Shown: positions 25,069-34,915 of the stretch, one piece after another
How the letters are laid out: the number at the start of each line of letters is the position of its first letter
Position numbering within the stretch: position 1 is the first letter of the stretch
NCBI GenBank assembly: GCA_029531795.1
Contig: JAPEIS010000011.1
Span: 186,001 to 250,000, forward strand
DNA from: Sclerotinia nivalis
Lineage: Eukaryota; Ascomycota; Leotiomycetes; Helotiales; Sclerotiniaceae
DNA length: 64,000 bases
Reading direction: 5' to 3'
Program-made: the position numbers and the translations under genes
The notes under the pieces: generated by a model
Database searches by the model: none
What the model was told of the DNA's origin: nothing
The model's input: the letters and a program-made list of their open reading frames with translations, nothing else

Positions 25069-25163
25069 CTCGTGCCCAGTCGGCCCATCTCAGACACCCA
25101 CAGTCGTTCGGGAAAAGCCCTACTAATCCTGTGGGACCGGTCAGAAACTTTCCAGACGACGAG
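25069..25163 (+). repeat. 95-bp direct repeat, copy 2
   Basis: Second copy, 161 bases after the first. It has C where copy 1 has T near its left end and A or T at three positions where copy 1 has G or C. Confidence 0.85.
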
Positions 25164-25216
25164 TTCCACCACCCACTCGATCCTTCTTCGCCGATTACTA
25201 GTCCGATGGCCCCCAC

Positions 25217-25738
25217 CTAATCATGATACCTCCTGTTGTGTTTTTGTTTAACCTCCTTCGCCCAGGATTTCATGGTGCGAGCCCATGACCTTGGCTTGCA
25301 CAAATCGTACAAGCATAGAAGGACAGGAATAACGAGTCCAATAATGCCCACCGAGAGGGCAAGGCGGTTACCCCGGTTCCATTTATTTTTCCGTATATCT
25401 AGGCCAGTATTCGCCAGTGCCAATATGTTATTGACTATTCCTAGTCCGAATGTTCTATAGGCCAGAGTCTTATTCGAAAATCCAAATATTTCCGCAACCC
25501 AGAAAGTAATTTGGGCAACACACCCATGCAGCAGAAACGCCAGATCAGCACTCATCATTTGGTCGACCAATATTGATGGATGATTTATGAATAAAATGAT
25601 ATTCAGTCCAAAAATGAATATGGATATTCCCAGTTGAAACGCACGCAAAAAATCCCATCCCTCAACAGCGAAACCAATAAAAGCAGGAATGAAACCAGCA
25701 ATTGAGATAAGGATAACGAAGTAGATTGCGAGGTTCAT
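25217..25738 (-). CDS. Orphan predicted four-helix membrane protein
   Basis: An ATG frame of 173 residues with about four hydrophobic segments: AIYFVILISIAGFIPAFIGF, FQLGISIFIFGLNIILFI, ADLAFLLHGCVAQITFWVA and LALSVGIIGLVIPVLLCLY. It ends in a basic tail (KEVKQKHNRRYHD). No family is recognised. Its start codon directly abuts a 240-bp CAA/CAG-type repeat that reads as Gln codons in the same frame until a stop. This could mean that the gene once began further upstream or that the repeat now forms its leader. Confidence 0.45.
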   Translation of the reverse strand: MNLAIYFVILISIAGFIPAFIGFAVEGWDFLRAFQLGISIFIFGLNIILFINHPSILVDQMMSADLAFLLHGCVAQITFWVAEIFGFSNKTLAYRTFGLGIVNNILALANTGLDIRKNKWNRGNRLALSVGIIGLVIPVLLCLYDLCKPRSWARTMKSWAKEVKQKHNRRYHD

Positions 25739-25741
25739 GAT

Positions 25742-25895
25742 TTGCTGTTGCTGTTGCTGTTACTGTTGCTGTTGCTATTGCTGTTGCTATTGCTATTACT
25801 ATTATTGTTGTTATTACTATTGCTATTGTTGTTGCTATTGTTGTTGCTGTTATTGTTGCTATTACTATTGTTATTGCTATTGTTATTATTGTTGT

Positions 25896-25951
<56 letters not shown>

Positions 25952-25981
25952 GTGCTGGTGCTGGTGCTGGTACTGGTGTTA
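25742..25981. repeat. (CTGTTG)n / (CAACAG)n microsatellite
   Basis: About 240 bases of trinucleotide-phased CTG/TTG/CTA/TTA units on the plus strand, ending in a pure CTGTTG run followed by GGTGCT units. On the minus strand one frame reads poly-Gln interrupted by TAA/TAG, another Ala/Thr. The degenerate CTA/TTA units are concentrated in the middle. Confidence 0.95.
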
Positions 25982-26174
25982 TTTTTACTGAAGGGATATT
26001 CAAAAATATAATAAATACCTTGCTCTATATCTATTGTTCCTTCCCCTTAATCCGGACAACTATACCATTTTGTTTATTGCGAATATGCTGTCGTTCTTTC
26101 CCCTTTCATGTCCATCCTTAGCGAGAATAGCTCAATCTCAACCAACGAAACGATTACATGCACTGACTTCATAT

Positions 26175-26336
26175 GTGACATTGAATCCGCTTAATTTATT
26201 GAAACTGCTTGGAACACTGAAACCACTTGGGACATTGAATTCGTCTAGAAAATTGAAATCGTTTAGAACATTGAGCCCATTTGGAACATTGATACCATTT
26301 GAGACACTGTTATCGCTTGGTTCATCAATTCTGTTC
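26175..26336 (+). repeat. 18-bp degenerate minisatellite, about nine units
   Basis: Nine 18-bp units in register, consensus close to GGAACATTGAAACCRTTT, with point differences but no length change. In one frame it would read as a six-residue repeat of the GTLKPL type, but no ATG opens that frame convincingly. Confidence 0.8.
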
Positions 26337-26385
26337 TGTATATTGAGACTCCCTCAAAGGTTCTAATCATTGAATACATTTGAAT

Positions 26386-26800
26386 GACTTCAATGTCTTT
26401 GTTCTTGTGGTATACTAACTTTGTATAGAACATTGAAGTTGTTGGAGATATTTGCGTAACCTCAAAGTCTCTATTCCTTTGGTACATTGATTTTGCATAG
26501 AACATTGAATCTTCCTGGTATGTTGAAAGTGTTTAGAAGCTTGTAATCATTCGATACATTCGAGTAGCTTCAAAGTCTCTGTTCTTTTGGTACATTGACT
26601 TGATGTGAAATAATTCACATGGTTGAGAGATTGCCATCAATTGATCTGTTTGAGTAGTTTCAAAGTCTGAAGATCATGATCATTTTGAATATTATAGCTA
26701 CTTCAAAGCCTCATATCCCTTAGATATGCTGGCTTTGGATGAAATGCTGAAATAATTTCAAAGTCTCTAATCTTCGGTACATTGTAGTGGATGGATTAGT
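26386..26800 (+). repeat. Longer degenerate repeats (TTCAAAGTCTCTGTTCTTTTGG core)
   Basis: Five or six copies of a block whose core is close to TTCAAAGTCTCTGTTCTTTT then GGTACATTGA, spaced by about 65-110 bases and increasingly diverged. It shares the ACATTGAA word with the neighbouring 18-bp repeat, so both may come from one expansion. Confidence 0.65.
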
Positions 26801-28932
26801 ACAAACGAACCCCTAAAGTTTCCTTTCATACTCAAATAGCCGAACCGGGCCAATTATCTCCAGTCCCAAGTACACTAGTTTTCTCTTGGTGCAAGCGATC
26901 TTATTAAAGTTATTGAAATGGGAAAAGCATACCCAATGGCTTTATATTATGAATGGAAATCAAATTCTCCTTTGAAAGCTTGGTATAGATCCTAAGGAAT
27001 CTTACACTGACACTCACACTTTCATATTGACACATAAAGGGAACAATATAAGGAAGCTTTATTGAGCTCTCTAAAATTAGAACTAGTTCTTCACTGAACC
27101 ACCACTCTACTGTGTTTCCCTTTCCATCCTATCCACACTACTACTCGCACTCCAACACCAGAAGAGAATCTCCCATTCTCTCTTCTCCTCGATTAAAAGA
27201 GAAGAAGAGCTTCAACTAAGAGTATTACGCAGGTTAGAAGAAGGAAAAATCCAAAAAGATAACAAGAGATTTTAAAGTTGAGAAGAGGAGGGAAGAAACA
27301 ATTTGGTTTTTTTGGAGGATCTAAATAAGCTTATACAAAAGACCCCGATTCGACTACAAATATATTTCTTTAATCAGCATTATCCGATTTTTATCATCCA
27401 AAAAAACATTGAAATTATTTTAAAGGATAAATTGGAATATATGAAAGATATCAAACATTATATTAGATCGGAATTGAGGTTAGAGAAGCCCAAGCAAGCC
27501 TAGTCATTTCGGTCTCTGCATACCCCCCCGCCTCCTCCCTCTCAACAGCTCTATTTTTATCAAAAAGATCCCTAAGTATCTTAACAAAATTCCTTTGAAA
27601 CCAACCAATTTGTTCGAGGTAATCTTCACACAAAACAAAAAGAATATCAAACAATTATCACAGATTTATATTAAACTGATCCTTTTCGCTAATCATCTAT
27701 CCTCTAGCTTTTAAACCACAGAAATTCTATTCCGCAATCCAACTTGATCTCAATAAAGAATATTACAGTTATTGGGATCAAGAAGATATGGACTTATACA
27801 AAATGAAAACCTTTGTGATTAGGTCTGTGAATAAGGGGTAAGAGAAGTGAGGGTAATGCCGTGTTATATACCAGGCAAAGAGCTGGACAATGCATGATAT
27901 AATGCAGAATTACTACTACGGTAATGAATGGGTCCTAGAATCGATTAAGTACAGTACTTAGATCTTCCTTTAGTATTTGAAGGCCGGTTCCAAAGTATAA
28001 TGTCTGATTCTCGAGTCCAAGTCTCTTCGCACTCACTTCCATTGCTTTTCACGTAGTTGGTACATTCAAGCGGCCAGCAACCAGTCACAGTAAATACTTT
28101 TTCTGGAGGTCAACGGATAGACACAGTGCTTCTATTGATGGCTTGAATCATTGCGAGAGGACTCAGTACCGTTGTCAATCTGCTGCGTATCAAGCAGGTG
28201 TGCGGCTCCTGATCTCTGATATCATTGATCAGTGTTAGCGTGTATTTCGAGTGATCACTAACACGTATATGATCGTACGGATTACTTACACAGGTTCTAT
28301 TTCTCTTGATTAATCTAGCTACAGGTGCGTGTGGGATTTGGCTCTTATGGAACCCTAAGGACTATACAGAGGTATTTGAGGGTATTCGTCCCAACACTGA
28401 GGAATATTTATATAAAGTCCCCCTGAAGAAAATCCCAAAAACCTCAAGGGGCTAAAAAAAAAAGTCTCCTTTCAAGTAGCCCAGGTTCTATGATCCTATG
28501 GTGTTTCATCAGTGCCATCTGTAGACCTTAGAAAGCATTTCAAGTGGTCAATTTTTGTTGTAAAAACAATGTTCAGCTCGGTGGTAATCTTAGTTTTCAA
28601 TCTGATGCCACTCCGCTGGTTGAGTGTTATTAGGCTCAACCTTCCTCCTCCAAACCAAGCAGCACCCCCTGTTTTGTACCCGAGAATCGGAAAGATATCG
28701 GCCGTTGACAAGTTTGAGCGTGAGAAGACCGTTATAGTAGAGGTCGTTCCGAAGGTTTCGAGCGTGTATCGGTATGTCTATCAAGGCTTACCGACGTGGT
28801 TGTGGCCACGTTGCTACTACTGCTTGCGCAGAGCAGAGGTAGATTTAATCGTCGAGTCGAGGATTGCGTTCTACTACTGTTGACCTCTCAGCTGGTTCAC
28901 ATCTGTAAGTTTACAAGACTTCAAACCTTGAC

Positions 28933-30242
28933 TTAGAGCAAGAATGCTAAAGCTCCAACAGCGTATGCTTCCGTAGCAACAGTGAGAGTAGGCTGAATAG
29001 CTATTTCGAAAAGGGGGCTATGATTACCTTGAAAGATTATTAGCTTTTGATGTTTAAGGTGAGGCTCATGATCATACCTGCAATCTCAGCAAGCTTACCG
29101 GCCCTTTCAGCTTCGTCCCATCGTTGTGGATCAATTCCTCCATAATTCCAGAAGCAGGAAGGCGTCGAGATAGCCAAGTTCGCAAAATCCTCGCTGCCCA
29201 TCGAGACTGGCCCATTTGAGGAAAAGTTCTCCCCAAAATGTTTCGTCATCGCTTGGGAAATAGTGTCAGTGGCTGTTTCATCATTGTATAGTAATGGAAA
29301 CGAGCTCGTCTCCTCGATAAGCGGTGGTTTGGGAGAATTGGAGGCGATGCACTCGGCGCTGATAATACGCTCAATCGCTGCTTTGACACGATTTCGTGAG
29401 TCGGCGGTAAAAGTTCTAGTATTGATACGCAGTAGTGCCTCTGAACTAATAACATTCTCTGTCGTGCCCGCCTGCAACGCTCCAACAGTCACGACAACCG
29501 CCTCCTGCGGGTTCGTCTCCCGACTCACAATCGTCTGCAATTTCATCACTGTGCTGCATGCCAGTACCACTGGATCCACTGTCGTATGTGGACGACTTCC
29601 ATGTCCGCCTCGGCCAAAGAGCGTCGCTTGGTAGCTATCTGCTGCGCTACCAAAGATCCCTTTTCTTGTGTTGAGCATTCCTGCCCTCATGGGCATAACG
29701 TGGGCACCAAGGACTACATCCGGTCGTGGAACCGCGTGCCTCTTCTCATCGTATAATCCGTCATCAACCATAGCTTGTGCACCAGCGCCACGTTCTTCGT
29801 TTGGTTGGAAAAGTAGCACGACCGTACCATTCCAACTATTCCGGCATGTGTGTAGGAGTTCTGCAGCAGCAAGCAAAGACGTAATGTGCATATCATGACC
29901 GCAAGCATGCATAACCGGCTTCTCAAAATTATCCGTGGTATCTATCATTCTTTTGGTGCTTGCGTATGGTAAACCAGTCTGCTCTTGTAAGGGCAATGCA
30001 TCGATATCGGCTCGGAGAAGGACGGTCTTCCCTGTGCCGGACCTGAGGATTCCAACGATCCCATGCCCGCCAATGTTCGGCCGGATTTCAACTCCTTCTA
30101 GTAGTTTCAACTTATCGTGAATCATGCTAGCTGTTGCGCTTTCTTGGAGAGAGAGCTCTGGGTTGGCGTGAAGTGTGCGAAACAATGATTCATAAGGAGC
30201 TAGATTTGGCAGGGCCTGAGATATGAGCGTAGAGATATCCAT
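28933..30242 (-). CDS. M20D amidohydrolase (aminoacylase / IAA-amino acid hydrolase type)
   Basis: Two exons on the minus strand, 30242-29078 and 29027-28933, encode 419 residues. The 50-bp intron has donor GTATGA and branch GCTAAT; splicing replaces a premature stop with GNHSPLFEIAIQPTL, the expected family C-terminus. M20D features are in order: LHANPELSLQE, GIVGILRSGTGKTVLLRADIDALP, the metal motif MHACGHDMH (Cys114, His116), LLFQPNEERGAGA (Glu149/150), GAHVMPMRAG, GRGGHGSRPHTTVDP in the dimerisation domain, and MGSEDFA. Such enzymes hydrolyse N-acyl or amide bonds of amino acids (hippurate, auxin conjugates, N-acetyl amino acids). No signal peptide is seen. It lies on the same strand as the synthetase paralogue and oxygenase and may process an amide intermediate; that role is inference. 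Confidence 0.93.
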
Positions 30243-32183
30243 GGCTCCTGAGTCGGCGGAAGCTGCTGAATTGAGTATTATAAATGCTTCGAATGTGGCA
30301 CAGAAAGCAGCTTGAGTAGTAGTATGAATTAAGAATTTGGGAAAGTGGGATGCGAATTGACTATATCAAACGTTTTTTGATGCCTAAGGCACGTACACTA
30401 GTAGTGGGTTATCGAGAAGAAACAGCAGATAGTGCTGCTGGCCTGTCTACAACTTCATCACCCCCGATTACACTGTAAACGGACTCCAAAGTTAGATTAT
30501 TATCAGCGACGGAGTAAGAGTACTGTGTAATGGATCACAAGATAATTAACATATTCAGAATCGCCAGAGCAAGATGAGCTTCATAATGTAAGTTGCATAC
30601 TCGAGTGTCTGCATAATTTTTCTCGCACCTCTTACAACATTTGACTGATGAAGTGTCTTTTTCTGCACATCTCCAAGTAATTGATTGACTGATTCATTGA
30701 TTTGATTGACGTCCTTTCTCATTTCAAGACTATATAGGTCTTCCACTTCCAAATTGCCACGACTCCATCAAATGACTCGAACTCAACTTTGCAGATCATC
30801 TCAGCGCGACTTGGTTGAATAACCTTCTCTACGGAGGTTGATGGGGTAAGTAATGTAAGACATTTTTTTACCCACATATTGCTGTTTTTCCTGTCTTTTG
30901 ATATTGAGCTGTTCCCCTCAAATTTCGAATTTTGAAGGTTTCGATAGAATTTTGATGATTTTGATGAAATTTCAACAACCTTATAATTTTGAAGCTTTTG
31001 AAGCTTGTGTAGCCTTTTTTTAATGAATCCAAAATAGCTTTAAAATAGATTCCCGAAATAAATATTAATGATTTTGAATGATTTTATTAGTAAATTTTGA
31101 AATTTACAATACTTTAACCATCTAGATTTCACCATACAAATTTTCAATCAGCGTGACGATGTGATTGGTTAAAGCCCCTATTTGTGGAACAAGCACGGTC
31201 ATTTTTTGATGTGTCTTACAATACTTTCCCCATCAACCTCCGTACACATTTTTCAATCTAATCCTCCTGCCCTCTGCGGCCAAAAAGCCTACAACACATT
31301 CCTATTGCGGTTTAGATTTTGCGGGTAGGGTATAGATCCTACAAATTTATACTAGATACAGTAACTTTTTTGGAGTAGATTTGCTGTTTTTTTCATATTA
31401 ATAAAAGTTAAATAGAGGAAATAAATATTCGATTGGTTAAATTAAGGTTATTCCCCGCCAATTCTAAACCAGAATAGGAATATGGTGTAGACTTCTTGGC
31501 TGCACGACTCACGAGTACTCGCGCTGCCAGAAAGTCTAAACTCCGACGCTAAAGAAATTAGGTTATTCTTATGGAACGTGCATGTTTTCTGGGCTGCGAA
31601 TATCACCCATAAGGCAGTGCGGAGCGTGCCGACCCACCCTGAGTCTGTGCACTCCATCTTGGCACTTCGTATTACTACTATAAAATAAGGTTTAGTTAGA
31701 TACCTAGTTGGATGGATCATGAAAATGGATTGACAACTTTAATTTTTTCGATCCACTTTACTCTGTGTTGATTCTTTCACCCGGAAATAGAATAACCTTA
31801 TTTAAAGTGGCGTTTTAGTGTGATACGAGCTACCTGACGTTTATCCATTGACATTTGACATTTCCGAAATTCGGTTAGAAGCGAGAAAGACTAGAGCTGA
31901 ATCGGGTTAAGCAGAATGCCAGTCTGTCCTTCGCCTTGTAAGCACTAATCGAATCCTTTTCCAAAGTGTATTTACCGCTGACCCTCCAAAACTTAGGATT
32001 GCTCGTGGTATTAGATTAATTTTGCTTTATTGATCGATTAAACAGTACAATTATGATAGAGATGTGATGCTGTAAAGTATGAAATAGCAGGGTCAGGTTA
32101 CTCTCGGTATTCGTTTCGGTATTTTAAATATGAAATTTGCGACAAAAGAAACTATGGAGTACTAATAATACATGGTCTCAGTC
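30243..32183. other. Intergenic with MITE-like elements
   Basis: About 1.9 kb. Besides the TA-flanked element at 30832-31242, a near-palindrome at 31485-31533 joins two outward ends of the CTCGTGCAGCCAGAAAGTA repeat family. TTAAGGTTATTC near 31440 and its complement GAATAACCTTATTTAA near 31790 form a wide inverted pair. No gene is supportable. Confidence 0.5.
30832..31242. mobile_element. MITE, about 411 bp, TA target duplication
   Basis: Ends read CGGAGGTTGATGGGG at the left and its exact complement CCCCATCAACCTCCG at the right. Pairing continues, with a few mismatches, for about 30 bases (TAAGTAATGTAAGACA against TGTCTTACAATACTTT). Each end is flanked by TA, as for Tc1/mariner-type insertion. 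The AT-rich interior has no open frame for a transposase, so it would be non-autonomous. Confidence 0.8.
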
Positions 32184-33524
32184 TCAGGCATCGACAGGAT
32201 AAGCTAACTTTGTCACTGCTTGCCACTCTTCGTTCTCCTCATACTTCTTTCGAATAGTGTCTAGCAACTGATTGAAGGCGCCAGAGACGGCGGTATTTAT
32301 CTCCTCAACAGTGATCCGGCCATCAAAAAGACTCTTTTCAACCTCTTCATAAGAGCTGTAGTGCTCTTCCCCGCTTTTCACTTTCACAGAGAAGACTGTG
32401 CCGTCCGGGGAATTAGCTCCGGAGAATGACTTTTGACCCTCGGTAATTCCTATCCTGGCTCGAAGGTGACTAATCGGAATCAAGATGTCCCTGAGAGAAG
32501 CCATGACACCGTTTGTCAAGGCACTTTCAACTTTGGTATTCGCTCCGAAGATCTTCTTGGTAACTGTTTCAGCGTCGTCAAGGAACGCGATCTTCGTATT
32601 GGGAGGGTGCGATGATGACATTTTCCCTCCTAGGAGGTTTGGAAGCATAGGATTCATAAGATGGCCACGCTTCTTGAATCCAAGCTGCGGCATGAATCGG
32701 TCCGAGAATCCGAAGATGCCAGCCTATGGGGTAATTTGGTAATCAGGAAAATGGCCACTATCAAAGTCAGGGGTTGCTTACCTGGTCCGCGCCACCAAAC
32801 TGAAAATCAATGTCGAGATATTCCTCCGCCAAGGACTGCATTCCAGGACAGAACATTGGACTCAGCATATCGGGGTTGTAGCTCCGATCCCAGGCGTCTT
32901 TGACCGCCTGCTGGGGAACGATCGTACAAAGTCTCCATTGGTCCCTGGTGAATTCAGGTGTGTTTACATAGGTCGATTCCTGAACAAACTGCACCTTGCT
33001 CGCGGGAATCCCGATTGCCTCGATCGCCGCACTTATGACGAACTTGTAGTAGTGCATGCGCTGTAAGACTTGTTCCATAGGATAGTTGACATTGTCAAGG
33101 AATGAGTAAACATCAAGCAAGCCAGCCACAACCTATAATAGTTCGATTAATTAAGGTCAGGAAGGGAAATAGCAGTTGACAATTTACATCGACGCCTGCT
33201 TCTATGAAATCTGCGAATTTCAAAATTGGAATGAAATATCCGATGTGTGCTATTCGATCAAATCAGCGCTTGTCCAATTTGATTTGACTGCCATTTTCTT
33301 GCTCACGTTTTCCCGTTGGTGATGTTGCTATTCAGAATGTTAGCCCGACTATAATGTATTGATGATATGTGAATTGACTTACCCCAGAAGCATCTTGGGT
33401 TCCTGCCCTCAGCTTTCAGAGCAGCTTCGATCAGCTCTAGGCCTGAAATATTCTGCGCAGGTAGTCTCTGCGTAATGAGATCCAATCTTGCTGCTACGGT
33501 ATCGTTTGAGGGAGCCATTTTCAT
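32184..33524 (-). CDS. Divergent tyrosyl-tRNA synthetase paralogue
   Basis: Five exons on the minus strand (33524-33383, 33327-33307, 33249-33188, 33132-32782, 32723-32184) encode 371 residues. All introns have standard donors and acceptors; exon 2 is only 21 nt and carries most of the ATP-site loop. Class I motifs are intact: PTGKPHIGYF (51-60) and KMSSS (226-230), with MNPMLPNLL before it. Overall alignment is with eukaryotic cytosolic TyrRS without the extra C-terminal domain. The amino-acid pocket is altered: Phe46 replaces the conserved Tyr (human Tyr39), Cys170 replaces Tyr166, Ala177 replaces Asp173 and Tyr84 replaces His77, while Gln174 and Gln192 are kept. The R-K after the last Gln is A-G. 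It probably does not select plain tyrosine. Possible roles are activating another amino acid for biosynthesis, or resistance to a tyrosine analogue. An ATG two codons in is an alternative start. Confidence 0.88.
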
Positions 33525-33750
33525 GAAAAAGTATCTAAAGAATCAATAGAAAGCCAAATGCTACTTGATGGCTCTTCCACATAACACTTTGGATTAATGA
33601 TATAGTAAAGAGCCACGGCGAGCACGGAGGCAGTCTTTCTTACCCCGTGCTCACGTACCCCTTGATCTACCCGCCTGATCCGCGACTGAATCGCAGCTTA
33701 CTCTGCGTTGTCAAAACCAATATCGAAGAAAAATATACTTTAGTCGATCT

Positions 33751-34052
33751 GTTGCATATTAGCTATTATTGCAGGATCCCCAGTCTCAGCGGTAGTTAAT
33801 CTGCAACCAAGAGACCAAAGCTTATTTCCATTTGCTTCTACTGCAGGATCCCCAGTCGATATGCAACAAATAAGCGAGAACCAAATTTTGTTTGATATGC
33901 AAGATACGGTTTTAGCGGGGAAAGTGTATTCTGTTTGTTGTTGGTGCAGAATACCCAGTTTTAATAGTAGCTAATATGTAACAGATTGACTGAGGTATTT
34001 TTGCTTACTATTATTGCAGGGTCCCCAGTTTTAGCAGTGGTTAATGTCCCTT
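33751..34052 (+). repeat. Four degenerate copies of a TTGCAGGATCCCCAGT block
   Basis: Copies centred near 33776, 33849, 33957 and 34023 share TATTATTGCAGGATCCCCAG and, in three of four, AGTAGTTAATATGCAAC after it. Spacing varies (about 65-110 bases). Confidence 0.7.
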
Positions 34053-34350
34053 AAAGGCTGAATAAGATTTAGCATCGTGCCACCCCTGCCAGATAGCAAG
34101 CTCTGGACGTAGACTTTAGAGCGGTCTCTGGGTGAAATCCGATATGCAATTACGAAGGCACCATTTTTTAGGTTCATTACTCATAAGGGTGGAGTAGTAT
34201 TTCGCCCAGCGTGGCTATGTTGGCACACGTAAGCGCATAATGTAGTCTTACATACCCACCTCCATGAGGGGAAACCCCCCTGCTGAGGTGAAAGCTATTA
34301 GAGCTCGGCTTGTAGAACTTCAGCTACATGGTACAGAGCAAATGAAACTC

Positions 34351-34370
34351 ACTCGTGCGGCCAGAAAGTA
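34351..34370 (+). repeat. Solo end of the CTCGTGCAGCCAGAAAGTA family
   Basis: ACTCGTGCGGCCAGAAAGTA, one base from the consensus of the paired ends at 48388 and 50594, with no partner nearby. Confidence 0.6.
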
Positions 34371-34396
34371 TATCACAGTCCGGAGAAGAGTGCACC

Positions 34397-34580
34397 TGCC
34401 AACTGAAGGCCCTGGCTAATTGAACGGTCTAACTTAATTAGGTCACCGATTTAATACATTCAGGGCTCGTTAGCCTATATCAATTTAAAAATACCTTGAT
34501 GATGAAATTTTGCTGATGTATCGCCTAATTAGAAATTAGACTTAGGCGTTCAGTTGGCCGGTTCCTTCAATTAGTTGGTA
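34397..34580. mobile_element. MITE-like inverted repeat, about 184 bp
   Basis: The left arm (CCAACTGAAGGCCCTGGCTA onward, about 45 bases) pairs imperfectly with the right arm, whose complement begins ACCAACTAATTGAAGGAACC and ends CTAATTAG. The middle is AT-rich. No clear target duplication was seen, so an old foldback element is the best reading. Confidence 0.5.
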
Positions 34581-34915
34581 GATTCTTCTAAGCACGTACC
34601 ACAAGATGGTAAACTAAAAATGGAATATTAGCCTCCAATTAAGAAATTATGCTATACGGAGTACTTTGTGGCTGCATGAGTGTCTATGTCCGCAAGCCAA
34701 AATGGTGGGGAGGTGGAACATGGGTCTGTGCATTGGTGTCTTTTCGGGGAATGCAGCTATTGTCCCCACGCGCGGCTATTGTCGGGATTTCTGTCACTGT
34801 CTCACAAAACTAATCACAAATTGTATACACAGAAAAACATTGTAGATTGAGGGTCCTGTGACCCCGATTCTCATCTCAGCTAAATGACTGTCCGCTGTCC
34901 AGACTCCAGAAGACC

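Larger units (their letters stand above)
24239..25216. other. Intergenic with a 95-bp direct repeat
   Basis: No gene seen in about 980 bases. GATGATTC-type simple sequence near 24650-24740 precedes the two copies of the direct repeat listed separately. Confidence 0.5.
25982..28932. other. Repeat-rich intergenic region
   Basis: About 3 kb without a supportable gene. It holds the tandem repeats listed separately, then AT-rich sequence. At 28232-28263 an inverted pair GTGTTAG/CTAACAC could be a hairpin. A TATA-like TTATATAAAG is near 28408. A 123-codon ATG frame at 28512-28883 has no recognisable motif; a retroelement relic is possible but not shown. Confidence 0.4.
33525..34915. other. Intergenic with degenerate repeats
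   Basis: About 1.4 kb without a gene. It carries the four-copy TGCAGGATCCCCAG repeat (33751-34050), one isolated end of the CTCGTGCAGCC repeat family at 34351-34370, and the inverted-repeat element at 34397-34580. Confidence 0.5.

Noticed and set aside
25662..26011. Poly-Leu, poly-Cys and Ala/Thr-repeat proteins
   Set aside because: They are translations of the CTGTTG microsatellite in different frames.
28226..28266. TGTTAG...CTAACA as ends of an LTR
   Set aside because: The two words are only about 20 bases apart and no second LTR, primer-binding site or pol-like frame was seen.
28500..28883. 123-codon ATG frame as a gene
   Set aside because: No recognisable motif, no splice partner, and overlapping open frames on the other strand; a decayed element is as likely.
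29040..30242. M20D gene as a C-terminally truncated single-exon protein
   Set aside because: A 50-bp intron with normal signals removes the stop and restores the conserved NHSP...QPTL C-terminus.
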